Shown: piece by piece, positions 5,889 to 12,713 of the stretch | Layout: each line of letters begins with the position of its first letter | Numbering within the stretch: the first letter of the stretch is position 1 | Assembly (NCBI GenBank): GCA_938030905.1 | Contig: CALHIW010000091.1 | Coordinates: 1-12,965, forward strand | Direction: 5' to 3' | DNA: 12,965 bases | DNA from: Candidatus Methanomethylicia archaeon | Lineage (GTDB): Archaea; Thermoproteota; Methanomethylicia; CALHIW01 | Notes under the pieces: generated by a model | What the model was told of the DNA's origin: nothing | Seen by the model: only the letters and a program-made list of their open reading frames with translations | The model's database searches: none | Position numbers and translations under genes: made by a program

Positions 5889-7334
5889 ATGAGGACTGGA
5901 TTTGAGGGAGGACAGATTAAAATCCTCAGTAGGGATCAAATATTAAGCATTCATAATGCTATACTAAAAATAATGGGTGAGATTGGAGTACAGATTCAAC
6001 ATGAGGATGCCTTAAAGATCCTATACAATGCTGGTGCTGATATTGATTTTAAAAAGCAGATTGTAAAGTTTCCTGAAAACCTAGTTATGGAGTCCATTAA
6101 GAAAACACCTAAAAACATTAGGTTTTGTGGACGTAACCCTGATGAGGACTTTATAGTTGATAGTAGGAAAGTATTCTTCGGTCCATGTAGTGGTGCCCCA
6201 TCAATAATTGATTTTGAAACTGGAGAGCATAGAGCTGGAAAACTATCTGATATGGCTAATGTTGCTAAACTATGTGATGCACTGCAAAACATAGATTTCG
6301 TTATGGGCTTAACATCAGCCTCCGATATTCCATCAGCTTTAATTCCACTCTATGAACCCTACATTGTGCTCTCTAATACTTGTAAGCATGTTCAAGTATT
6401 CTGTTACGGTGATGGAGAATTAACAAAGACCATAATTAAGATTGCAGAGTTGATATCCGGGGATATTGAAGAGCTTAGGAAAAGACCTATTATTTCCCTC
6501 TATGATGAACCCCAATCACCACTATTCGTAGGTAGAGAATATGTTGAATCCCTCATAGAGTGGTGTAGTGTAGGTTTACCAATAATTTATGCGCCAATAC
6601 CTATAAGTGGTGCTAATGCACCAGTAACTCTTGCAGGCAATATAGCTCAGGGATGTGCTGAAAGCCTTGCAGGTCTTGTACTTGCCCAACTAGTAAATCC
6701 AGGTACTCCATTCGTTTTTGGAACTGTACCTCTAATTTTAAATATGCGATATGGAGTTGTATCCTATGAAACTGCTGAAACACTATTAATGCAGGTTATG
6801 CTTGCTCAGATAGCTGATTTTTATCAGCTTCCATCATGGGGTACAGGCGGTATGAGTGACTCTAAGATTCTTGACGAGCAGGCTATTGCTGAGGCATCTA
6901 TAAGCCTAGTAATATCCTCATTGAGTGGACATAGCCTCATACATGATTTAGGATTTCTTGAATCGGCTAAGTCCGGAAGCTTAGAGCTGATAGCAATATG
7001 TGATGAGTTAATATCAATTTTAAAGAGGTTTATGAGAGGTGTACGTGTAGATGATGAAACACTTGCAATAGATACTCTTAGAGCTGTTGGTTATGGTGGT
7101 AGCTTTCTAAGTCTAAAACATACAATAAGGAATTTACCTCTAGAATATATGATGTCTGAACTTATGGATAAGTCTTCATGGACTACGTGGTCAAAACATA
7201 GGAGAACACTAGTTCAAAATGTAAGGGAAAAGATAAGAAGGATACTTAAAGAGCACTATGTAGAGCCTATACCAAGCAATATTAAAGCATCTATTGAGAA
7301 TTTAATTAAAAACTATTTAAAATCTAAGGCTTAA
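5889..7334 (+). CDS. MttB-family corrinoid methyltransferase without pyrrolysine
   Basis: Member of the trimethylamine:corrinoid methyltransferase superfamily (COG5598), 481 residues, close to normal length (about 475-495). Recognisable segments are the N-terminal LSRDQILSIHNAILKIMGEIGV, GPCSGAPSIIDFETGEHR (98-115), the barrel-core ISGANAPVTLAGNIAQGCAE, the SWGTGGMSDSKILDEQA stretch (316-332) and GHSLIHDLGFLE. The frame runs without any TAG, so it is not a pyrrolysine enzyme. Characterised pyrrolysine-free members demethylate glycine betaine, proline betaine, carnitine or gamma-butyrobetaine onto a corrinoid protein. No corrinoid gene is adjacent; the one at the right end of the window could serve it. 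Co-location with an aminotransferase and aldehyde dehydrogenase points to a betaine or N-methylated amino acid, which is inference. Downstream AAA+/VWA gene follows after 15 bp. Confidence 0.93.
   Translation: MRTGFEGGQIKILSRDQILSIHNAILKIMGEIGVQIQHEDALKILYNAGADIDFKKQIVKFPENLVMESIKKTPKNIRFCGRNPDEDFIVDSRKVFFGPCSGAPSIIDFETGEHRAGKLSDMANVAKLCDALQNIDFVMGLTSASDIPSALIPLYEPYIVLSNTCKHVQVFCYGDGELTKTIIKIAELISGDIEELRKRPIISLYDEPQSPLFVGREYVESLIEWCSVGLPIIYAPIPISGANAPVTLAGNIAQGCAESLAGLVLAQLVNPGTPFVFGTVPLILNMRYGVVSYETAETLLMQVMLAQIADFYQLPSWGTGGMSDSKILDEQAIAEASISLVISSLSGHSLIHDLGFLESAKSGSLELIAICDELISILKRFMRGVRVDDETLAIDTLRAVGYGGSFLSLKHTIRNLPLEYMMSELMDKSSWTTWSKHRRTLVQNVREKIRRILKEHYVEPIPSNIKASIENLIKNYLKSKA
7314..7321 (+). 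promoter_or_regulatory. Weak candidate promoter for the MoxR-VWA gene
   Basis: TATTTAAA inside the 3' end of the MttB-like gene is centred 32.5 bp before the ATG at 7350, matching the spacing at other starts here. No good ribosome binding site precedes 7350, which would suit a short-leader transcript. Since it lies in coding AT-rich DNA, it may be coincidental. Confidence 0.25.
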
Positions 7335-7349
7335 ATTTAGGTATAGTTT

Positions 7350-9146
7350 ATGAGCATTATTGAAGATATTAAGAGTAAATACGGAATTGTTGGACGTGAT
7401 GTAGAGTTAGCAATGATTCTAAATGCTATTACTTCTAATAAACATTTACTTCTCGAAGGTCCTGTTGGAGTTGGTAAAACTAAGCTAGCACTAGCTGTTA
7501 CTAGCTACTTAAATAGATCTATTTACCGTGTTGATGGTGATGAGAGATATACTGAAACTAAGCTTACTGGATGGTTTGATCCACCAATAGTATTATCGAA
7601 GGGTTATGTCTGGGATGCATTTATTCCAGGACCATTAACTCAAGCTATGCTTAATGGTGGTATACTGTTTATAAATGAACTAAACCGTATGCCTGAGGGT
7701 ACACAGAATGTTTTACTTCCTGCAATGGATGAGGGTAAAATAGTTATCCCAAGACTAGGTGAAATCCAGGCAAGGCCAGGCTTCATAGTTATTGCTACTC
7801 AAAATCCTGAGGAATTTGTAGGTACAAGTAGGATTAGTGAAGCCTTAAAGGATAGGTTTGTATGGATAGGTTTAAATTATCAGAGCTTTGATGAGGAGGT
7901 TGAAATTGTTAAGAGAGAAACTGGGGTTGACAATAATTCTCTAGCTAGAATTGCTGTAGAAATAACTAGGAAGACACGTGAACATAAAGATTTGAGGAGA
8001 GGAGCCTCTATAAGGGGAGCTATAGATATTGTTATGCTTACTAAGAATATGTTAAGTCTAGATATCCAAAGGCTTACTGAAGCCGCTATAATGGCTCTCC
8101 ATAATAAAATAGATATTCAGCTTAAATCAAACAGGTCGAAGAAGGATATAATCACCGAAATTGTACTATCCTCCATTAGGAAAAGCGAATTAACCCATTC
8201 AAAACCACTAAAACCTAAAGATAATCAAAATACTGGTTTAGATCTTAGTAATACTCAGTTAATGGTTAAACGTGAAGAATCAATTTATAAGTCTATGTCG
8301 ACTCTATTTAAGGGAGAGGAAATATCAGGAAGTGGAGAAATTCAAGGATTTAAACCAGATTCAAGATGGATAGTTATTAAGCAGTATGTTTCAAATGATG
8401 TTAATGAGGATGAGAAAATAGCTATTGAAAGCTATGTATGTCGTGCAATAGTTTCTCTAGCTGCAGAAATAAGCGAGAAGGGGATGAGAAAATATAGGAA
8501 ACGTATTGAGTATCCTAGTAGTCCGGTATTTAGTGAAAACTTTGATTTAGAACAGACAATCGAGAATTATTACGGTAAACCACTTATAGATTATAGGGAT
8601 ATAGCTATTATTAATAAAATCCCGAGAAAACTAGCTGTTGCACTAATACTGGATGCAAGTAATTCAATGCATGGATATAGAATTATTATGGCTGCTTTAG
8701 CAGTGGCTGCTTTAGCGTATAAGCTTGAAAGGGATTACTACTCTGTAGTAGCTTTTAAGGATGAAGCTAAGGTTTTAAAGAGTATTGATGAGGAAATAAA
8801 TATTGAAAGTATCATATCAAAAATTCTTCACTTTAAGTATGGTGGCTTAACAAATATTGAAGATGGTCTTAGGAAGGGGCTTGAACAAATTGAACAGCTA
8901 AGAGAAGATGTTTCTGAACGTTTAGGTATTATTGTTACTGATGGATGGGTTACTGCTGGTGGTGATCCCCTAGATATAGCTGCAAAATATTCAAAGCTAC
9001 ATGTCCTACAGGTTGGGATAGGTGGTGGAAGATGGGAAAGTGTTGAATTGGCTGAAAGCATAGCTAAAGTTGGACATGGAATACATATACTCATAGAAGG
9101 CTTTAATGAGCTTCCATATGCCTTAATGAATATTTTAAGGCTTTAA
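7350..9146 (+). CDS. MoxR-family AAA+ ATPase fused to a VWA domain
   Basis: 598 residues in three parts. Residues 1-280 are a MoxR/CbbQ/CobS-type AAA+ module: Walker A GPVGVGKT at 37-44, Walker-B-like ILFINE at 105-110 (Asn where Asp is usual), sensor-1 region ATQNP at 149-153, and R169 in ALKDRF as a likely arginine finger. Residues 281-425 form a polar, little-conserved linker. Residues 426-598 are a von Willebrand A domain with a complete MIDAS: DASNS (435-439), T501 and D531. MoxR and VWA proteins usually come as separate genes (MoxR/RavA-ViaA, CbbQ-CbbO, NorQ-NorD, CobS-CobT, BchI-BchD) that remodel or insert metal into a neighbouring enzyme. Sitting 15 bp after an MttB homologue, it is a candidate activase or cofactor-insertion machine for it. 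Overlaps the convergent DUF2284 gene by 4 bp. Confidence 0.88.
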   Translation: MSIIEDIKSKYGIVGRDVELAMILNAITSNKHLLLEGPVGVGKTKLALAVTSYLNRSIYRVDGDERYTETKLTGWFDPPIVLSKGYVWDAFIPGPLTQAMLNGGILFINELNRMPEGTQNVLLPAMDEGKIVIPRLGEIQARPGFIVIATQNPEEFVGTSRISEALKDRFVWIGLNYQSFDEEVEIVKRETGVDNNSLARIAVEITRKTREHKDLRRGASIRGAIDIVMLTKNMLSLDIQRLTEAAIMALHNKIDIQLKSNRSKKDIITEIVLSSIRKSELTHSKPLKPKDNQNTGLDLSNTQLMVKREESIYKSMSTLFKGEEISGSGEIQGFKPDSRWIVIKQYVSNDVNEDEKIAIESYVCRAIVSLAAEISEKGMRKYRKRIEYPSSPVFSENFDLEQTIENYYGKPLIDYRDIAIINKIPRKLAVALILDASNSMHGYRIIMAALAVAALAYKLERDYYSVVAFKDEAKVLKSIDEEINIESIISKILHFKYGGLTNIEDGLRKGLEQIEQLREDVSERLGIIVTDGWVTAGGDPLDIAAKYSKLHVLQVGIGGGRWESVELAESIAKVGHGIHILIEGFNELPYALMNILRL

Positions 9147-9706
9147 TCTATTAGTAATATTGCTGCAAGGCACGGCTTACCCCCCGGCTTCATAGATGGA
9201 AACTCTATATTTAAATTTAGATTTCTAAGTGTTTTAATAATATTTATACCTACAGAGCATATAGGGTAGCGAAGGAGTTCCTGATGTTTACATGGATTAT
9301 TAGTATCGCATTTAGAACATATATTACATCCTCCCGCTCTAAGTACGTATGCTAGCGGGAAACCCTTATTAAACGCATACTTCTCAATAGCAATTAAAGC
9401 ATTAAAAACTCTTTTCTTATCATCATCCCATAGAGCCCGGGCATTCTCAACATTTATACTGGAAGAGTTTATTGATGATTTGAAAACCATAACTAATACA
9501 TAAGTATACTCACCAAGTACTCTTTTAAAGGCTTCAACTTTAGGTGAAAATGGAGGACACGATCTATTCCTACCATAGTTTTCACAGTTAACACATTTAA
9601 ATACAACCCGCTCCTCAACAACAATATCTTTAGCTGAAGCCACTTTAGCAATTTCAGCTCCACTTTTAAAAGCATACTCAGCAATTTCTTTAATTACTTC
9701 AATCAT
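9143..9706 (-). CDS. DUF2284 (COG5423) predicted metal-binding protein
   Basis: 187 residues from the ATG at 9706. I prefer this start over an upstream TTG at 9733 because GGTGA lies four bases before it and a TATA box sits 34 bp upstream. Counting from this Met, the N-terminal cluster is C38-x2-C41-x8-C50 in KCVNCENYGRNRSCPPFSP, the DUF2284 hallmark. A second cluster, C127-x2-C130-x2-C133-x5-C139, with C150 further on, resembles a ferredoxin-like iron-sulfur site. Members are small cytoplasmic proteins of unproven function, often found near anaerobic methyl-transfer or redox genes. A role in electron supply or corrinoid reduction is possible here but is only inference. Convergent with the MoxR-VWA gene, overlapping it by 4 bp at the stop codons. 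Confidence 0.87.
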   Translation of the reverse strand: MIEVIKEIAEYAFKSGAEIAKVASAKDIVVEERVVFKCVNCENYGRNRSCPPFSPKVEAFKRVLGEYTYVLVMVFKSSINSSSINVENARALWDDDKKRVFNALIAIEKYAFNKGFPLAYVLRAGGCNICSKCDTNNPCKHQELLRYPICSVGINIIKTLRNLNLNIEFPSMKPGGKPCLAAILLID

Positions 9707-9737
9707 AGTATCACCTAGATGATAAATATCCAATAGC

Positions 9738-9743
9738 TATAAA
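9738..9743 (-). promoter_or_regulatory. Probable promoter (TATA box) of the DUF2284 gene
   Basis: Minus-strand TTTATA is centred about 34 bp before the preferred ATG at 9706. This matches the spacing at the aminotransferase and corrinoid-protein genes and predicts a leader of about 8 nt containing GGTGA. It would place the transcription start downstream of the alternative TTG, which argues against that start. Confidence 0.5.
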
Positions 9744-9809
9744 TATTATGTAAACTGCAAGATTCTAACTTTAACACATCATACTCCACTTTAAATTACT
9801 AATCAAGTA

Positions 9810-9834
9810 TTCCTAATTCTAGCTATATTAGGAA
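9810..9834. repeat. Inverted repeat / stem-loop in intergenic DNA
   Basis: TTCCTAAT at 9810-9817 and ATTAGGAA at 9827-9834 are perfect 8-bp inverted arms around a 9-nt loop that itself contains the palindrome TAGCTA. With one bulged base the pairing extends two or three bp outward. It lies about 100 bp upstream of the DUF2284 start and 250 bp downstream of the Lrp gene, so it may be a regulatory site, a structured RNA element or the trace of a mobile insertion. Confidence 0.4.
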
Positions 9835-9878
9835 ATATTATGAGAGACATAGTATAGATTAGATAAAAATTAAGAGAT

Positions 9879-10060
9879 CTATCTATTAAACCTCCCTAAC
9901 TTTCCCAGAATATCTACTACTGATATAGCTTCATACTTTGATATTAACTCCATAAACTTAAACTTCTATTTAAAGCTGGAATTAAACCAATAAATTTAAG
10001 ACTTAATTTTGCAACGTAGTATTTTGCGAAGTTTGTTAGGTTATTTGATGCAGCCTCCAT
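9879..10060 (-). pseudogene. Two overlapping short frames, possible frameshifted small gene
   Basis: On the minus strand a 38-codon frame starts at ATG 10060 (MEAASNNLTNFAKYYVAKLS...) and ends with TAA at 9944. A second frame, shifted by one base and overlapping it, starts at ATG 9953 (MELISKYEAISVVDILGKLG...) and ends at 9879. Read together they give about 62 residues of amphipathic, helix-like sequence, which suggests one small gene broken by a frameshift, or two tiny genes. They lie just downstream of the Lrp stop on the same strand. I recognise no family, and chance frames of this length are common in AT-rich DNA. Apart from this and the hairpin, I see nothing else in 9750-10079. Confidence 0.2.
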
Positions 10061-10079
10061 TATGTAGATGGTTTAGTTT

Positions 10080-10589
10080 TTACATTTTTGCAGTGAATGA
10101 AGAATTTTCACTACGAATTATTATACTATGTGATTTGGGTAGCTCTATTCTTGGATCCTCCTTAATAACTTTTATGACAATCTGAGTTGAAGTTCTTTCG
10201 ATCTCCCTCATATTCATCAATGCATTTAGTATCCTCATGTAGTCTTCCCGATCGTTGGCTCGAGCCATTACTATAAAGTCTATGTCTCCAAGTACAAAGT
10301 ATACAGCCCATACTCCAGCTATTTCAGCTATTTTTTTACCTACTTTCTCATGGTATCCAGGCCCATATTTAGCTTTAACAAGAATTACTGCAATATACTC
10401 CTTACCAAGCTTTGCTGCATCTATTTTCGCATAGTATCCCTCAATGATTTTCTTTTCTTCAAGCTTTCTTATCCTATAGTAGACTGTGGATTTTGGAATT
10501 TTTATTTTTCTAGCTATTTCCTTAAGCGGTGTTCTACAGTCTTCTTGGAGAATACCTAGTATTGCATAGTCTACATCATTGACTTTCAT
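10080..10589 (-). CDS. Lrp/AsnC-family transcriptional regulator
   Basis: 169 residues from the ATG at 10589. The N-terminal domain has the family opening VNDVDYAILGILQEDCRTP followed by a helix-turn-helix (LKEIARKIKIPKSTVYYRIRKL, about residues 22-43). The C-terminal half is a RAM effector/oligomerisation domain with the pattern VYFVLGDIDFIVMARA. The frame opens earlier, at 10640, but I chose 10589: the upstream residues overlap a TATA-like box centred 31.5 bp before 10589, and MKVNDVDY is where Lrp proteins normally begin. An ATG at 10604 is intermediate. Such proteins bind amino acids or related metabolites and control nearby genes. Lying directly behind the MtmB-like gene, it likely governs this methyltransferase island. 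A longer-than-usual hydrophilic tail follows the RAM domain. Confidence 0.9.
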   Translation of the reverse strand: MKVNDVDYAILGILQEDCRTPLKEIARKIKIPKSTVYYRIRKLEEKKIIEGYYAKIDAAKLGKEYIAVILVKAKYGPGYHEKVGKKIAEIAGVWAVYFVLGDIDFIVMARANDREDYMRILNALMNMREIERTSTQIVIKVIKEDPRIELPKSHSIIIRSENSSFTAKM

Positions 10590-10616
10590 TTTTTTAACAG
10601 TCATAAATGCTAGATA

Positions 10617-10624
10617 ATATTTAA
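10617..10624 (-). promoter_or_regulatory. Probable promoter of the Lrp gene
   Basis: Minus-strand TTAAATAT lies 31.5 bp (centre) before the ATG at 10589, in the short gap after the MtmB-like gene. It gives the regulator a transcription start of its own and decides against translation from 10640, which lies upstream of the box. Confidence 0.5.
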
Positions 10625-10651
10625 TTCTAAAAGTTTCCATTTATTGTTGAT

Positions 10652-12028
10652 TTAATGGTTAAATCTAATTCCTAAATCCTCAATTTCCCTCTTAACTCTA
10701 CTGTAGATTTCCAGGTATTTACTTGATGGCTTTACTGCCTCAATATCGTAGCATTCCTGAAACCTCAATCCTAAGGGTGGGTTAGCTATTTTATCGATGT
10801 ATTTAGGTATTATTTTTTTAACTATATCGTTAACATCTCTAAGCTTCATTCCAGTAGTGGCATGAGCTATTTCAGCAGCAAATTTAGGCTCCATTGGCGT
10901 CATTCTATCTTCATACTTACCTTTAGCTATTCCCGCAGCTTCAATTGAAGCTCCTGATGCAACAACTGAGGATATTTGAGCTGCAATTTCATATAGACAT
11001 GTATCTGTACATGGTCCTGAAGCTGTATAGCTTATGTATAGTGATGGAAAATGAGTATTCCTACTTACTGCTTGTGCTGAAACAGATCGAGCCCATATGA
11101 GTTCGGGATTACTGCTTGAGGAATATTTAATATGAATTGGAAACATTACATACCATAATGCATTATACACTAGGGAGGTCATAATATGATAGGCAGCAGT
11201 AACAATAGCTGTTCCTTCAGCACCGCCACAGTAACCACCAAATAATGGTCCGCAGTCAACACCTAAAACCATACCTAAAGTATTTGCTACGCAAGCCCTA
11301 TTTAGAAGATCAAAGTTTGTTTTAAGCTCTGCAATTGCACCTATCATAACTCCATCAGACTTTCTTAATCCAAAGTCTGGATGAAGAGCTGAAATAAGTG
11401 AGACAGCCGTTGAAGCTGTTGCTATAGAATTCATTATCGGTAAGCCTGGTCTTCCAGCTCTTCTCAATGCTTCTCTTGCAAGAACAACTGTCCTCATAGA
11501 TCCAAGAACCTCCAAGGGAGAACCTGGTCTTATCCTCATTCCATCAACTCTAGTTAAAGCAGGAGTTGTTAAGGAGTTTATATATGGTATTCTACCATAT
11601 CCCTCAACAAGCTTTAAAAATATATCATCAGATGATACTGCTACACCAGCTGCGCCGAGGAAACACCATGGTGGAGTATGGTCCTCAGGCTTTCTTGAAG
11701 TTAACACCTTACGATCAGATCCCTCTCCAAGTATGACTTGTGATGGGGATATTCTTATCTTCTCCTTAACTTCACTTTCATCAAAAAATATTATTCGTTG
11801 AGTATCAATACAATATGCACCTACCTCACAGAAAAACTCGAAGGCAGCTTTAAAAACACTATCAGCAAGACCTGAATCACTAGGTACAGGTGTATCTGGA
11901 TCATAGCTTACACCATACTTCCTAATAACATCTCTAAGCTTTAGTGTAAATATTTTTAGATCGAAATCCTTTTCAGAATATATTTTCCCTGTTGTAGCTC
12001 TTTCAATAACATCTAGAAATGAAACCAT
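10652..12028 (-). CDS. MtmB-family (monomethylamine-type) corrinoid methyltransferase lacking pyrrolysine
   Basis: 458 residues, the same length as I recall for Methanosarcina MtmB. Family segments are YCIDTQRIIFF (72-82), SPLEVL (170-175), AGRPG (191-195), FGGYCGGAEGTAIV (263-276), GPCTDTCLYEIAAQ (338-351) and the C-terminal FQECYDIEAVKPSSKYLEIY (423-442), matching MtmB's FQECYDVKTVTPTEEYMQVY. MtmB moves the methyl group of methylamine to its corrinoid protein using pyrrolysine at residue 202. Here the frame is uninterrupted. From a remembered alignment anchored on AGRPG, the pyrrolysine site falls at about M199. The substrate may therefore differ from methylamine. The ATG lies 3 bp after the corrinoid-protein stop, and that TGA is embedded in its GGTGAG ribosome binding site, so the pair is translationally coupled. 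The family call is firm; the activity is not. Confidence 0.9.
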   Translation of the reverse strand: MVSFLDVIERATTGKIYSEKDFDLKIFTLKLRDVIRKYGVSYDPDTPVPSDSGLADSVFKAAFEFFCEVGAYCIDTQRIIFFDESEVKEKIRISPSQVILGEGSDRKVLTSRKPEDHTPPWCFLGAAGVAVSSDDIFLKLVEGYGRIPYINSLTTPALTRVDGMRIRPGSPLEVLGSMRTVVLAREALRRAGRPGLPIMNSIATASTAVSLISALHPDFGLRKSDGVMIGAIAELKTNFDLLNRACVANTLGMVLGVDCGPLFGGYCGGAEGTAIVTAAYHIMTSLVYNALWYVMFPIHIKYSSSSNPELIWARSVSAQAVSRNTHFPSLYISYTASGPCTDTCLYEIAAQISSVVASGASIEAAGIAKGKYEDRMTPMEPKFAAEIAHATTGMKLRDVNDIVKKIIPKYIDKIANPPLGLRFQECYDIEAVKPSSKYLEIYSRVKREIEDLGIRFNH

Positions 12029-12031
12029 AAC

Positions 12032-12676
12032 TCACCGTCTCTCCTTAAGTGTTAATGCTACCTCTACAGCTTCAGAAGCCGTTTCAGCCCATCCATCAGC
12101 TCCAATCTCCTCAGCCCACTCCCTTGTTACAGGTCCTCCACCAACCATAACAATATATTTATCCCGCTTTCCAAGAGACTTTAAATACTCAATAACATCT
12201 CTCTGCCCAATAATAGTTGAAGTCATAAGTGCGGAAATAGCAATAATGTCTGCCTTAACCTCTTCAGCCTTCTCAATAAATCTTAATGGAGAGACATCCA
12301 CTCCTAAATCGTAAACATCAAATCCATAGGCTTTAAGAAGGGCGGCAACAATATTCTTACCTATTTCATGTATATCTCCTTGAGCAGTTCCTATAACAAC
12401 AACACCTCTTCTAGAGGCTAGCGCCTTAGGAATAGCAGGTAGTAGAATATCTAATCCAGCCTTAATAGCATCAGCAGCCATAATAAGCTCAGCTAGATAT
12501 ATTTCTAACCTATCAAACTTATCACCAATAATTCTAGCTCCTACAGCTAAACCCTTCTCAATAGCTTTTAGAGGATCTAGACCCTTAGCAATAACTTCAT
12601 TAGCATACTTAACAACAGCATCAATATCATAATGTACAACAGCATCACATAATTTAGCGTAAATCTCTTCACCCAT
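12032..12676 (-). CDS. Methyltransferase corrinoid-binding protein (MtmC/MtbC/MttC type)
   Basis: 214 residues from the ATG at 12676. The N-terminal helical cap domain (EEIYAKLCDAVVHYDIDAVV to about 90) is followed by a Rossmann-like B12 domain with the cobalt-ligand motif D-x-H-x-x-G in GDIHEIGKN (His about residue 103), SALMT near 148 and GGGP at 179-182. It carries the methyl group on cobalt between substrate methyltransferase and acceptor enzyme. The frame extends to a TTG at 12724, but those residues overlap the TATA box and MGEEIYAKL is the normal beginning of the family, so I chose 12676. It is first in a pair with the MtmB-like gene and is the only corrinoid protein in the window, so it may also serve the MttB-like enzyme. 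Confidence 0.93.
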   Translation of the reverse strand: MGEEIYAKLCDAVVHYDIDAVVKYANEVIAKGLDPLKAIEKGLAVGARIIGDKFDRLEIYLAELIMAADAIKAGLDILLPAIPKALASRRGVVVIGTAQGDIHEIGKNIVAALLKAYGFDVYDLGVDVSPLRFIEKAEEVKADIIAISALMTSTIIGQRDVIEYLKSLGKRDKYIVMVGGGPVTREWAEEIGADGWAETASEAVEVALTLKERR

Positions 12677-12705
12677 ATAATCACAGTAGTTAAAACTGAA
12701 ACGAA

Positions 12706-12713
12706 TATTTAAA
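12706..12713 (-). promoter_or_regulatory. Probable promoter of the corrinoid protein/MtmB-like operon
   Basis: Minus-strand TTTAAATA, preceded by an A-rich BRE-like run, is centred 33.5 bp before the ATG at 12676, the same sequence and spacing as at the aminotransferase operon. Upstream, 12725-12965 is AT-rich with no convincing gene; only a 10-codon open stretch ending at a TAG appears on the minus strand at the very edge. Confidence 0.6.

Noticed and set aside
9707..9733. TTG start of the DUF2284 protein
   Set aside because: The ATG at 9706 has GGTGA four bases upstream and correct promoter spacing.
10590..10640. 17-residue N-terminal extension of the Lrp protein
   Set aside because: It overlaps the TATA-like box and precedes the normal Lrp beginning; a short-leader start at 10589 is more likely.
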